DNA of 64,000 bases. It comes from Sanderia malayensis (Eukaryota > Cnidaria > Scyphozoa > Semaeostomeae > Pelagiidae). The translations under genes were made by a program, and so were the position numbers. Numbering within the stretch: position 1 is the first letter of the stretch; the number at the start of each line of letters is the position of its first letter. The DNA is taken from NCBI GenBank assembly GCA_013076295.1, contig RQOL01000905.1, positions 98,701 to 162,700 on the forward strand, written 5' to 3'. Under the pieces are notes generated by a model. It was not told where the DNA came from. It saw only the letters and a program-made list of their open reading frames with translations, and did no database searches. Below are positions 35,690 through 48,100 of this stretch, piece after piece.

Positions 35690-36440
35690 AACAACATTAA
35701 TTTGAAAAACTGGATGAACTAACAATATCAGCACAAATGTCTTTGATAGAGCAGAATAACATACAGTTAGTCATCAAAAGTTAGTTACCACCTGATCCAA
35801 AATGGCGTTTAGAAAAAAATTGTGAATGTCTTTCTCAGGCAAAGAGACAATTTTTTATAGAAAACTCGAAAATGATTCTCTTTCTTGCGCGACCTTTCTC
35901 AGTTCGCTAATAATAAAAACTGAAATGTTTATCTTCTTCTGATATGTTCGGTGTTGGAAAAATTTGAACATGATTGTTTTGCTTTTCTCACCCTGTTAAC
36001 TTTCTGACCTAACCTTTTCCATAAGACGCGTTTCGTGAACCAAATTTTGCAAAATGGGTTACTTTTTGTGGCCCTGTAAAATATGTTCATGGCGCCGCTT
36101 TGAAACATCGAAACGAATATTTTATTTTTGTCTAAGGTGTGTGCGTTGTTTGGTGTTGCCTAACAGAATATAATTAAAGAAATATTTATATTGCAGCAAC
36201 AAGCAATTTATCAGTTTTGACATATTAACAATTAACAGTCTTTATTCTGAATATAGATAAATGATACGTTCTTTTACTAAAATATTGCCGTATGAAATTT
36301 AATTCATGAAGCATCGTGGAAGCAGTATTTACGAATATGCAAACTTCGCGTATTTGAGTCGTCTTGACAGTTTTCTTGGAAAGAAGCAAGGTAGAGAAAC
36401 AAAAACTTATGCCCGGTTGGTGCACCACGAGCATATTTCA
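35690..36440. repeat. dispersed repeat R1, copy in block C
   Basis: Matches 30945-31400 in its first part and 5290-5520 in its second. It is the most complete copy and shows that the three fragments are one family. Confidence 0.65.
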
Positions 36441-36779
36441 ATAATACGGCAGTAAAGAATTACATCAAAGGTACTTTATTCGCGCCTGAGTCGTTTTCAG
36501 AGTTAAATTATGTTTTGAAAACAATATGTATAGAGCCGCCAAAAATTTACACCAGGATAGGACGGTGTACCACCAAATTTCAACAATTTAGCATAGATTG
36601 GGAAAGTAGATATACAAAATGTACTTTTTCACTATAGACTTGTTTACAAAATTAGGCCAATGTCAGAAGTAATTTTTTGCAAAAATACCTGCGGAAAGAT
36701 TGCCGAAAAGCAGCGACGCTTTCTACCTGCTTGTGTATTATAAATGTGCACTTTGAAACGATTTTTTGATTTCCTGACT

Positions 36780-38285
36780 GCACAAAATGAACCGTGTCAT
36801 CAAATATTTGCTAATTGATCTTATTCGAGTACAATCTTGTGAAACCTGTGCCATGTTCATAAAGAAGGGGTAGCTTCTTTCAATGCACGCGATAGCATTA
36901 TTATGAACCCATGCTAAGTTCGATTATTAAAACGTGTCTAATGATAAGATTAGGGTAGCTTCATTCAGGGGACAAGATGGCATTAGTATGAACGAATGCT
37001 AAGTTGCGTTTTTTGAAACCCGCCTAATGTTCACAAACAAGGATGCCCTTTTGACTGCAGAAAATGAACCGTGGCATCAAATACTTGCCAATTGATCTTA
37101 GTCGAAGTCGGGTACAATCTTGTGAAACCTGTGTAATGTTCATAGAAAAGGGCAGCTTCTTTCTGCGCACAAAATAGCATCATTATGAACCCATGCTAAT
37201 TTCCATTATTAAAACGTGTCTAATGATAAAGCCTGGTTTCCATATGGTCGCTGAAGTCGCTGAAGTCGCCAGGATCGCTCAAAAACGGGTTCAGCGACCC
37301 CAGCGACTTTATGGAAACAAACTAATTTATTTTGCTGGCGACCCTCAACGAACCTGGCGACCCAGTCGCTGGGATCGCTGAAGTTCTATCTCAGCGACCC
37401 TCAGCGACCCACGGTTGAGTGCACGCCAATTGCAGGGCATTGCTCGCGCAATTTTAATTGCTAGGCCCAGATCTCTGGACCGCGTTGTTCTGGACTCGAG
37501 CGACTCTCAGCGATCAAATGGAGACAGACTGTTGCTGGAGTCGCTGTGGTCGCTGAATTCATTTTTCGGCGACCCGACGACTTCAGCGACTATATGGAAA
37601 CAAGGCTTAAGATTAGGGTAGCTTCATTCAGGGGACAAGATGGCATTAGTATGAACGAATGCTAAGTTGCGTTTTTTGAAACCCGCCTAATGTTCACAAA
37701 CAAGGATGCCTTTTTGAATGTAGAAAATGTACCGTGCCATCAAGTACTTGCCAATGGATCTTAGTCGGGTACAATCTTGTGAAACCTGTCCAATATTCAA
37801 AAACAAGGGGTAGCTTCTTTCAGAGCACTAGATAACATTATTATTAACCCACGCTGAGTTCGCCTATAAAAACATGTCTGATGATAAGATTAGGGTAGCT
37901 TCATTCAGGGGACAAGATAAAATTATTATGAACGAATACTAAGTTGCGTTTTTGGAAACGTGTCTGATGTTCGTAAACAAGATTGCCTCTTTGACTGCAC
38001 AAAATGACCTTAATCATTAATAAAGTTTAGCTTGTCAAGATGATCTCATTTGGGTTGGCTGTGGTCAAACCTGTTTGATACCTATAAACAGTGTTGGTAT
38101 TTTGACTGCACAGGATAAACATAATCATCAATATATACTCCCTTGTGGAATTGACTTTATTCATATTTGGAAAGATCTCTTCACTGGCATCACGATAATT
38201 GGAGAAGTAAGTAATTTTTGATTTACAGTTCTTGTCTATATTTTGCAAACCAGAGATCAACAAGTACTGAACAAATCTTAGCACA
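36780..38285. repeat. array R2 and conserved tail, block C
   Basis: The longest array: units with 'taagattagggtagcttcat', 'catgctaagtt', 'gttcacaaacaaggatgcc' and 'cttgtgaaacctgt' recur at intervals of roughly 100-220 bp. It is interrupted by a MITE (37230-37607). The tail 38100-38285 is shared with blocks A and B. Confidence 0.7.
37230..37607. mobile_element. PIF/Harbinger-like MITE, 378 bp
   Basis: TAA lies on each side (37227-37229, 37608-37610). Ends are AGCCTGGTTTCCATATGGTC and the inverse of AGCCTTGTTTCCATATAGTC. The interior is rich in TCGCTGAAGTCGC repeats. The uninterrupted array unit nearby ('aatgataagattaggg') shows the site before insertion. A 3-bp TWA duplication is typical of PIF/Harbinger. 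Confidence 0.75.
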
Positions 38286-38853
38286 AATCTGTACTGACTG
38301 CAACTTACTGTTTTGGTAGCAAAGGGTTTTTACAATGAATAATGTAGAAAAAGGTGACAAAAAGCACCTGTTTTTAAAACTGCGGGAAGATAACTGCGAT
38401 AACGGATAGCTTGATGTCCATGAAAGTGATTTTTTTGCAATAATTTATCTGGCTGGCGAGAGGACATAAAATAGAAAAAAGGACCTCATAAGCCGTCCAA
38501 AAGTCGACGATGCCCTGTAGTTTATTATATTGCACTTTCATCACAACAAGTCTGAAAATAGTTTTTAAATAATTGTGAGGTCAATGTGTGTAGACAATGT
38601 CTTTGTCATAAAAACCTTAGCAGATCAAAATGTTTTTTTGTGAAGTTTGGAGCTCTGGCATGGCTGAATTTTTACTTTAGATCTCAAAGTATAAGCTGAT
38701 TAAGACACGTTTTGTAATAAAAGGCCAAAATTGTCATGTTAAATTCTTAGCATTAACAGGCGAACCCTGTGAAATGAGTTTAGTGAAATGGCGTATTAAA
38801 ATAAATCGCAAACTCCGCTTTTGGAGGGCTATTGCCGATTGTGTTTTTGTGTA

Positions 38854-40387
38854 CAGTCAACTCTGTCTAATTCGAACTCGTGTAATTCGAACTTTTACTA
38901 ATTCGAACCAAATTCTGTGGTCCCTTGAAAAATTCCTAACAAACCCTTATAAAAAAACCTCTATAATTCGAACCTCTGTAATTCGAACTTTCTGTAATTC
39001 GACCATTTATTTTTGTCCCTTCAAAGAAAAAACCTCTGTAATTCGAACTTTGTGTTAATCTCAGTTAATTACTTGATGACAGAACTTCTTTTTTTGCTCT
39101 TGTCTCTGGCAAGCCCATTGAAGCTTGCGTCATTGGGCAAATTGGCGCAAATTGACTTACCGTATTTCCTCTATTAAGCGCCCACCCTCTATTAACCGCC
39201 CCCCTCCAATAAGGGCCCACCCTAAAATCAAAAAGTGTGAAATAAGCGCCGCCCAGGGCGGTTAATAGAATTCTTACATTTTCACTGTTTGGTTCAAATA
39301 ATAGCGTAGAAACATATGAATAGACATCAATTCCCTTCTTTTATCAATGGCAACATAAGCAAGTAGTTTAAGACCAAAGTTAGTCATTATATTTTAAAGA
39401 AAATGTCCATCTTTAATGTTTGTCATTTCAATGTCCATGTGTGCGGCTTTACCATGCTGTAGCTTCTTCATTTCTTCTAAAAAATGCTAACATATCATTT
39501 TTTTAACGTATGTCAATAAATAACATTCAGAACTTTGTTATTATTGATTATTGTTATATACTATTATTGTTAATATAAGATTATTGTTTTGTTTTTGAAG
39601 ATGTTCGATTTTAAAATTTTAAGACTATGAGATAACCGCCCCCTTCTAATAAGCGCCCACCCAATCTTGCGAAATATTTAATAAGCGCCCGGGCGCTTAA
39701 TAGAGGAAATACGGTACTCGGACTTAGTACGGGATGCCAGACACGGATTTTTACGACCCAGTTTAAGCGTGGCACTTTCTAGAAGTTAGATTGGATCAGT
39801 TGAACTTTATCAATGGCACTAATTAAAGTACCCAAACCTGTGAAGCTCATTGAAGATGCAGAGCCTTGAAGAACCTTATTAAGGCCAATATAAACGAAAT
39901 TTCAATTCCTTTCGATGCTGAACTGCCGGTTATTGTTACAAAAAATTGGAGCGTTCTATCTCATGAAAAAGGTTATCACGTGTACCAAAGTGCATGAAGA
40001 CCTGTATAATTAATAGAGCTTTAGAAACTAAAAGACAACCAGAGAACCCAACGGATAAATATGCTGGGTGTGCTCAAAGATGACAAAGTTTGGGGCACTT
40101 AGACAAAGGCAGTAATGGACGCAATGCAAAACAATTTTCCATGTTGTGACGTAATCCATATATTTTTGTTTTCTATTATCATGATTAATAAACTGTTTTG
40201 CTTCTTTAAAATGCCTTTAGTCCATAACAATGGTCATAAAAATATAGTTTATGGCCATAAAATGGAGATATGGGGGCAACTGGGGGTAAAATATGCCACT
40301 TACATTAAAACTCGTATAATTCGAACTTTCTGTAATTCGAACAAATTTGGATTCCCCCATAGAGTTCGAATTAGACAGAGTTGACTG
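38854..40387. mobile_element. pogo/Tigger-like non-autonomous DNA transposon, 1534 bp
   Basis: A TA target lies on both sides (38852-38853, 40388-40389). Termini are CAGTCAACTCTGTCTAATTC and the exact inverse. Multiple subterminal TAATTCGAAC boxes are present. No transposase frame is seen. A mariner-like MITE sits inside. The solo end at 1107 belongs to the same family. Confidence 0.8.
39160..39714. mobile_element. mariner-like MITE nested in the pogo-like element, 555 bp
   Basis: TA lies on both sides (39158-39159, 39715-39716). The ends are CCGTATTTCCTCTATTAAGC and its inverse, with CCGCCCCC-type subterminal repeats. It is non-coding. Confidence 0.8.
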
Positions 40388-40389
40388 TA

Positions 40390-41669
40390 TTTAAATTGCT
40401 GTACAGCCAACTTGAATTTGAGGTTTTCGTTTTGACCGTTTGAACAGATAATAAAAAAGAGCGCACATTGTTGTGTTTATTCAATTTCAATTAAATTTCT
40501 CAGATATCTCAGAAATATTTTTTCCAACAAAACAGAGGAAGTTCCACAAATCATAGGATCTGAACGTGCCAGAAAGAAGATAAAACAATCTACTAATTTG
40601 CATGACAATAAGATTTTGGGTGCTTGTTTTTATGAAGGATTTGTACAAACAAATTTTGAAATTTGAAGTTTTGCACTCCCTGATCGCCGAACATTTTTTT
40701 GCGGACAATAGAATAGAACAATACACATCCTTTCCATAAAGTATTATCAATTGCAAAGTTTGAGTTTTAAAACAGCAGTTTCATCCCGTAAAGTGTGTCT
40801 CTATCAAATTAGATGCAATACAAAAAGTGCTGTTACAATTCATTACAATACGAAAATTGTTAGAAGAACATACCTTATCTTCAATTTATTTGTCACTTAT
40901 TCGGTAGGCCCTTTCGTGAGTGCGGCATTGATATTTTCATTGATGTAATGATAAAATGAATCATATTATCGTAAAACAAACAGCTCGTTGTTTTGGATAA
41001 TATCCACAATAGCATACAAACAATCAATCCAATAACAACTTTCGTTTCCTGCCTTTGAATACACTTTTATTTCTAATTACCAATAACAATTATTTTTTTC
41101 AAATTTTCATCACGGTCCAATCAAATTCACTTACATTTTTCGTCTCGCAAAGCAGGATGGTAGGAGATATAAATACTGAACAGCGGAGCTCCGGAAGCGG
41201 ATCTTTATTAGTGCTGTAACTATCAGTGCTATCAGTGTTACAACTGTTGTAAATCCCAAGGCCCTAACGCAACACAGAATCGCGATCAAGTCACAATTTT
41301 TTAGACATTTAAATGATTTTAGACTTAAATTTATTGATTTTTTTCTTTATTTTATACCTGAGCATGTATACTATTATGTGGTTCTGCTCAGTATTACCGA
41401 AGATAGATGTGGATTAAAATCTATAAAATTTTGAAATAAAAACACAATGTAAAATTTCGTTGCATAAGCACCTTCAGATAGCTTGATGAAAAAGGTTGAA
41501 ATTTGAAGCTTCAGAAGCAATATTAACTCCTTCAGCTTTGCATTAGGAAACGTTACAACAAGGCGGGAGATTTTGGAGATGAATGTCTTACCCACACATC
41601 TAATTTCAACATCCCTGCACCCCTGGCATTGATTATGACGACAATGATGACTTTATCCTCATTTTTTAG
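40390..41669. other. 5' flank of lectin gene C
   Basis: No gene is seen. A TTAA-family end fragment ('aaatttcgttgcataagcac') lies at about 41450-41472. TATAAATA at 41168-41175 could be a core promoter, but the other two copies have no equivalent. A splice-acceptor-like ttttttag ends at 41669. Confidence 0.4.
41168..41175 (+). promoter_or_regulatory. possible TATA box upstream of lectin gene C
   Basis: TATAAATA lies about 510 bp before the ATG, compatible with a non-coding first exon that splices to the acceptor at 41669. There is no experimental or comparative support. Confidence 0.2.
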
Positions 41670-41685
41670 TATTATTGGCCACATA

Positions 41686-43084
41686 ATGCTACGTGTTATA
41701 ATCTCTACAATCCTGTTGGCAAGCTTGTTGGTGCAAGTACGTTGCCAAGTAACATGTACCGATCCAATTGCTATTGCTGAGTTGCGTGTTCTCAAGTCAA
41801 AGAAATGTGTTGATATCAGTGGTAACGAAGGAAGAGGCAGTATTGGCACACACGAATGCGACGGCTACAGAGACCAACAAATCATTTTCTGTGGTGACGG
41901 CACTATCCGTAACCAGGCAACAAACTTTTGCTTCACACCAACGAATCCCAGTGAAAGCAGCGGGTCGGTGACGTCATCTCGATGCATTCTTCTCCCAGAG
42001 ATCCCTGAACATCAAAAGTGGCGAGTTGGGAAAACAAAAGTGTTCACGGACAACGGTGGTATTGAGCAAGAAGCGAAAGAGATTATTAATGTGGAAAATG
42101 GGAAATGTCTTGATGTTTCAGGAAGAAGTGGAGAAGGTGGAGTTAACTTTCATGAATGTGAAGACATGGATGACCAATACTTCTATTTCCGTTCAAGAGG
42201 AGAGCAGCTTGGCTTTGGTCGGCTGATCAACGAAGAATCCGATCTTTGCCTCGATGTCAAAGGTGATAAAGGAGGCAAATTAAAGAAGAATACAAACGTC
42301 CTGACGTATGAATGCGAGGATCAGATGGACCAATGGTTTCGATATTATGAAAATGGTGAGTTACTTAATGAAGAATCGAAATGGTGTGTAGAAGTATCAG
42401 GTTCCTCGGGCAGCGGCAACATTATTGTCCACAATTGCGAAGACTTAAAAGACCAGATGTGGACCCGACCAGAGCAACTCTGCAATGACGAATTCTGTTC
42501 ATTTCGAAACAAGAAGTCAGGCCTGTGTATGGACGTTCCAGGAACAGGAGGAAATGGCAACATTGCTACTGCCGATTGTGACGCATTACCAGATCAGCGT
42601 TTCAAGTGGATAACTAAGAAATGGACGGTTCCAAAAGCAAAATGGAACTTGGTTGCATGTAATCAAAATGGAAAGGTGACCCCATGCAATTTCCAATTCA
42701 GTTAGCTATTCAAGAACCATCACTGCATCTGTGACAGTGACTGTCGGTGCTGAAATGGAGGCTGGAGTTGTTTTTGCAAAAGCGAAAACTTCGATCAGTG
42801 TCTCTGCTTCTTTGGCTTCGGCATGGACATCCAGCTCAACAGAAACAAAGACAACCACCCTCAGCTGTGACAATTACAGTAATGGAGATGCTTTTACCGG
42901 TGGCTGCATGTGGCAATTGGAGCTCAAGATGAAGGAAGCAATCAACCAGGAAGAGCTGGCTTGGAAACCTCAAATTGTGAAATGCACACGTCGTCAAGTA
43001 GAGCCACAATGCCCTCCCTTCACAAGGTGCATTGATAAGGATTGTACTGGCTGCGAAGAGATAAACGAGAAAAGAAAAAAGTAG
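41686..43084 (+). CDS. secreted ricin-type lectin, gene C (one frameshift as read)
   Basis: Same protein plan as A and B. I place the start at 41686 because the ATG, the signal peptide and the 16-nt distance to the upstream ttttag match both paralogues; an in-frame ATG at 41629 lies beyond that acceptor. The frame stops at 42705; the matching rest is in another frame to 43084. The break is in a C run at 42680-42683, one base longer than in copy B, at the start of the C-terminal beta-rich domain. Near identity with B elsewhere points to recent duplication or gene conversion. ATTAAA lies at 43120-43125. Confidence 0.8.
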
Positions 43085-43956
43085 AAAATTGTACTCAATA
43101 ATATTGATGTTGCATTAAGATTAAATCAATTCAAATACTGTTTCTTATTGAATTGCAAATGGCATGCGCAAGCGCTTAAAGATTGGTAAATGGGGGGAGT
43201 GGGGGGTAAGGTTTTGTGCTATGCGTTCTGTGTTTCTTTTGGTTCGCCTAATGTAGTAAGAGCAAATAGGATCCCCCAATTCAAACAATCATTATTAATT
43301 CCAAACGCGGCTGAGAGGTCCTCAAATGTGTTAATGCCCGACCCAACCCAACAGCGAGATAGAAACCGAAAAAATGATGGCAACTGGATGGCAGGAAAAC
43401 TTTCATTAATGAGCTCTTCTGATTAGTCCTCAGGTTATTACTGTCGGGTGATGGCTAGGGAATCCACAGACCTCCGGGCAATGCAGCTTGCTCGATCATG
43501 GGAAGGGAGGGGAAACAGAAAGAAAAGGGCAGGTAGCAAAACTGGAGACAGATATCAGGGTATCAGGGAAAGTGGTATGAATCCAAAACCAAAAGCGAAT
43601 TCATTCAGTGACAGTCTCTCCTTTTCAAACCGGAAGAATTGAGAGGTTAAACTTGACAGTTTTCTTTTAATCCCCGACCTTGCATTGAATGGCATGGTCA
43701 AATCATTTCTTGCGCCATTTCTTTTTTATCGTAATGCCTGCTAGGGATCTGGAAAGACCAAGCCACATCCAATAGGAAGCGGCGTCTTGAAAGCCAACCT
43801 GGTTTTTGCCTTCAGGGTTGTAAAGGCCTTGCCAGCAAGGCGAAAAGTTGTCGAAGAAAATTTGGTAATCAAGTCTGCACACTGCTAATCTACTACTAAT
43901 CTACACGAGGAAGTACATTTTATTAATTAAACATGTTTCAACAATATCACTTGTTG
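43085..43956. repeat. intergenic stretch with dispersed repeat R5
   Basis: 43430-43560 ('gaatccacagacctccgggc') matches the reverse complement of about 52800-53000 in an Argonaute intron. No gene is seen. Confidence 0.45.
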
Positions 43957-44687
43957 CAGAGGCGGACATTGGCCATATTTGGTGGTGGGGCGAATAGTGA
44001 CAATTTGCCGACAAAATTCTAAACCAAGAAACCGAAAGTTAGAGCTCTGGTTGGGGTCAAGGGACAAAGCCCCTATCAAGGTTTTGGGGCTTTGCTACTT
44101 TTTTACCTCTCGAGATTCTTAAAATGTGAACAATTTAGAAGATAAATTCGAGAAAAAGTTCAGTTACAATTACAAGATCTTTGAACTTTGTGCCTTTCGT
44201 TTGGAAGAAAACGTCACACTTGAAGGCCTTTTTCTCGCTCTTCGTCTTGCAAAATCATATTCTGTTCCCGACTTTTCTGCGATTTCTTTCGCTTGAACAA
44301 TAAACTCGTCAAACTTAAGATCATTTCTTGATGCTTGGAATTTCCTTAATGCATGTGTCGATAAAGAAAAGCTTCGGCCAAGTCAATCTCACTGCCTTGT
44401 AGTGTTTTGCTCAGGATGTTTGTCGGTTGCATTAGTTGATCAAATATGACCACCATGAGCGTAAATTCGAACTTTGATTATAGTAAGGACTCCATTAGCC
44501 TTTGTTACGATGTCAGGCACGATTTCGTCGTTTACGTCGCTTGTAAGTTAAGAAACTTTGAAGAATACACAGTAAAAATCTGTCTAAGTAAATACCGACA
44601 AAATGCCGAAAAAAGTTAACATTCACCGACAAATAATTTTTTGGGGGGTCGTTCGCCCCCCCAAACCCCCCATAATATCCGCCTCTG
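43957..44687. mobile_element. hAT-like non-autonomous DNA transposon, 731 bp
   Basis: The 8-bp duplication ACTTGTTG lies on both sides (43949-43956, 44688-44695). Termini CAGAGGCGGA...TCCGCCTCTG are inverted. An 8-bp target duplication with CAG-type ends is the hAT signature. The subterminal sequence is G/C-homopolymer rich. No transposase frame is seen. Confidence 0.85.
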
Positions 44688-44695
44688 ACTTGTTG

Positions 44696-45135
44696 TCCAT
44701 CCACGCAAACAAGGGAACGGAACTCGTCGAAAAAAATTGTTATCAGTCTCGTTCCGGTAGCGAGACGGCTGCTTAAGTGTAAACATTTAGCTGGAGACAA
44801 GTTTGTTTAGGCTAGATAAATCTATGCCCGAGTGAACCCTTTTACCATGTCGCTACATTTTATACATTACACTCATAATTTGCTTTCATTTGATTCGATA
44901 CTTTGAGTTCATAATTTAGGGCTCGCCATTTGCACCCAGCCTCGTTTGGCATCCAGAATCCTTGGAATTTCGTCAACAAAAAGGTTCGCGGAAGACAGTA
45001 GTCGACAATTTTTCAATCAAAAGAAATCTCGAATGTGAAATGCGAAAAGAATTTTGTTACAATTTTGCAAAAGTGGAAATTACGAGTTTTACAGTTAACG
45101 GAAAACACATAAACTGATAGATTATTTACGGAAGA
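44696..45135. other. 5' flank of the Argonaute gene
   Basis: No TATA box is evident near the start codon. The promoter and any 5' UTR intron cannot be placed from sequence. Confidence 0.35.
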
Positions 45136-48100
45136 ATGGGAAAAGGCCGAGGAAGAAGTAGAGGTAGGGGAAGGGGACAGAAAGCTTCTGCACCTGGTCA
45201 AGATAATGTCCCGGGTATCGAAACACAAGAAGAAAAGCCAGCACAGGCCGTAAGACCAGGTTCAGGCCTACTACGGCAGGCAGGAGGCGAAATTCCTAAA
45301 GAACGGTGTTCAACTGGCAATGAATTTGCTGAGCGAAACGACCGTTATGAGAATGCTGTTGAGCATGAAGAAAATGCCTCCACAACCGTGAAACAAGAAC
45401 ACGACATTGTCATGCCTGTTCAGAATATGGACAAAGTCAACATCGCTGGAGCAGGAGAAAGTTCCTCAGTAACAAATGAGCCAGGAGGACAAGTCAAACA
45501 GCGCGCGCCTGTGCCTCATCTTAATGGCTCAGAAGTTACGACTTCCAGTCGAGGTGCTTCTCAGGCAGGGGATTTTTCAGCAAACATGTCCACAGAAACA
45601 AATAAGCTGGCTGACCAAGTTAAAAAAATATCGATCAACAAAACAGGATCTTCTGCTGCCTCAACTAAGCCTAAACTTGGTAAGCAACAATACTTTTTAA
45701 ACTGAAGCCTGCAAATATTTTTCATTGACTTTGCAGGATTCCTATTGACTTTGCATTCTCTCCAAAGTGGTTTCTTAGAAAGTTTCCTAACAGATTTTTC
45801 AAACCTGGTAGATAGAAAGATGAACATTTCAGAGTTATATTTGACAATAAAAGTGTGATATTGTGATAGAAAACTTTCAAGATATAGAAAACTGGATGAT
45901 AAAGGAAAGAGGAAGAATATAACAACCATGCATCTCAACTCACATTCAAATCTACATTTAAATTTGTCAAAATTTAGTGAGAAAGTATCACATTGACATA
46001 CACATTGAAACAAAGACAATCTGATCATAAAATGGAACTATAACGAAGAATAAGAATAGCCAACTGACAACTAACTAAAACAACGCGAAAGTCATAATAT
46101 CTAAAACAATGGTAACAAACAGCAGGCCGCATGTCAGCGGTATTTGATGCATAGGAGGGATCGTAATAATAATAATAATTGAGTTCTTAACAGAACGATT
46201 TTTTAATTCTTTAGTAAGAATTATTAATCAATATTCATTCTTATTCCACAGTGGGCACCCAACTTTTAAAAAGACCAAACTCTGGTAAGATGGGGAGACA
46301 GATCCAATTGAAAGCAAACATGATTCGGTTGAAGATCCCTGAATATGGAGATATCTATCACTATGATGTTGTCATTGTACCAGACAAATGTCCAAGTAAA
46401 ACTAATCAAATAGTCATAAAAGCAATGGTTGATGCCTATCAAACTCTATTTAAAGATCGTCCTGTTTTTGATGGAAAAAAGAATTTATTTTCCAAACAAC
46501 CTCTTCCAATTGGAAATAAAAGTGTAAGTATTCCTGCCTTTAATTACCTTAAGTATCAACCTTTCATAAAAAGAAATTATCTGTCAATGCCTCTATTATT
46601 TGTTATGCTCATACTTGCTTCTTTTTCATTACCCTGTGCTTTCTCCTTTGGAAGAGCTCAGGCATTTTCACACGATGGCCTCCATTTTTATATGAACCTA
46701 ATTTAATGATCACGCTGGGAAACATTTCAGTGTGGATCATCTTACTGTGAAAGTATATTATACTTTCACAGTAAGATAATATAGCCTAGATGATATAACC
46801 TAAACCTAACATTAGGTTTAGGTTATATTATCTAGGCTATTAGATTATGTTTAGTTTATATTGCAATAGGAACTTGACACAAGTGCATGAAATTATTATT
46901 ACTCTAAGATATTCAGACCCTTGAAAATTCTTAATTTTTTTAGAATTTTTTTGGGTTTCTAGGAAAAATTCATTTTTCTCAGAAACCTAGTTTTGCTGAT
47001 AAAACGAAACTACTTTGGTGAATGGGAAAACTAAATTTTTCCGAGAATCAAGATATCCTGCCCCCTCTCTAAATCTCTCAACCCAAGCAGGTGACTGAGA
47101 AGCCATGAGACTGGCATTCATACTTTGGAACAGAAAAGCCCATGGGGTATGCAACTACTCATAAAAGATCACTTCCTGCTTTTGATTTTCAGCAAACCTT
47201 TGAAGTAGCTGTCAGGGATGAAGGGAGAGATACCGATCGCAGCTTTAAAGTGAGTTTGTTTTTTATTTATAGATTGTGAATACTCACTTTATAGCACTAT
47301 ATCTAGCCAGAGGGCCATTTATACCAATTTACTACTTTTTGAAGCACAAACTGAAGCAATTTGTCTTGAATGGCAACCAGACTCTCTTTATGGCAATGTC
47401 TTCAGTGCTCTAAGAGCTAGAAAGGTTACTAAAGGGGTCTCTTTTTTTTCGTTTCATTCTGAAACCAATATTTTGAATTTAATCATATGAAATTTAAAAT
47501 TTAAAAGCGTATCCTATCCTATTGAAATCCTATTGAATAAGCTTTTTAAGATATAAATCTTGAGGATCGGCAGTGTGTGCCAGTCCATTTACAGATGGTC
47601 TCAATTTGACCATGTCAATAATTGAGTTACTTTCAGCTCTTCTGATTGCCGTATACCCAATTATTTGAGGTTTATCTGGTATAGTCTTAAAAAAAGAATC
47701 AAGTTTATCCTTGAACACATTGATCTTCATAAAATAAAATAAAATAAAATAAAATAAAATAAAGTTAACTATAATTAAATACAGTTCTTGATCCTATTAA
47801 ACATATTCCATGTGTTAGGGTTAAGACTGAAATTTCTGAAACATTCTGGGGCATTATTGATGTATTATTAACACACGCATTATTGATGACGTCATTGCTA
47901 CATATTTTTAAAAGAAATACATACCACCATATCATTTTGTCGGTTTAATCTGATGATATCATAATATTCATAACGACCCATGGAATGATGTATTAGGTTT
48001 TGAGTTTTCATGAAGCTATTATAAATTTATGACGTCATTACCTCGATGACGCTATTATTCACCACTTTTGGTGGTGGAAGTTGATATGGCCAACGACGAA

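Noticed and set aside
36780..38140. Repeated units resembling a CRISPR or satellite array
   Set aside because: Units vary in length and sequence, there are no constant direct repeats with unique spacers, and the genome is eukaryotic.
41629..41685. Upstream in-frame ATG for lectin gene C
   Set aside because: It lies before the conserved splice acceptor, and the added residues are absent from genes A and B.
46739..46840. miRNA precursor in Argonaute intron 2
   Set aside because: The palindromes have loops of 1-2 nt and almost perfect stems, unlike a miRNA hairpin.
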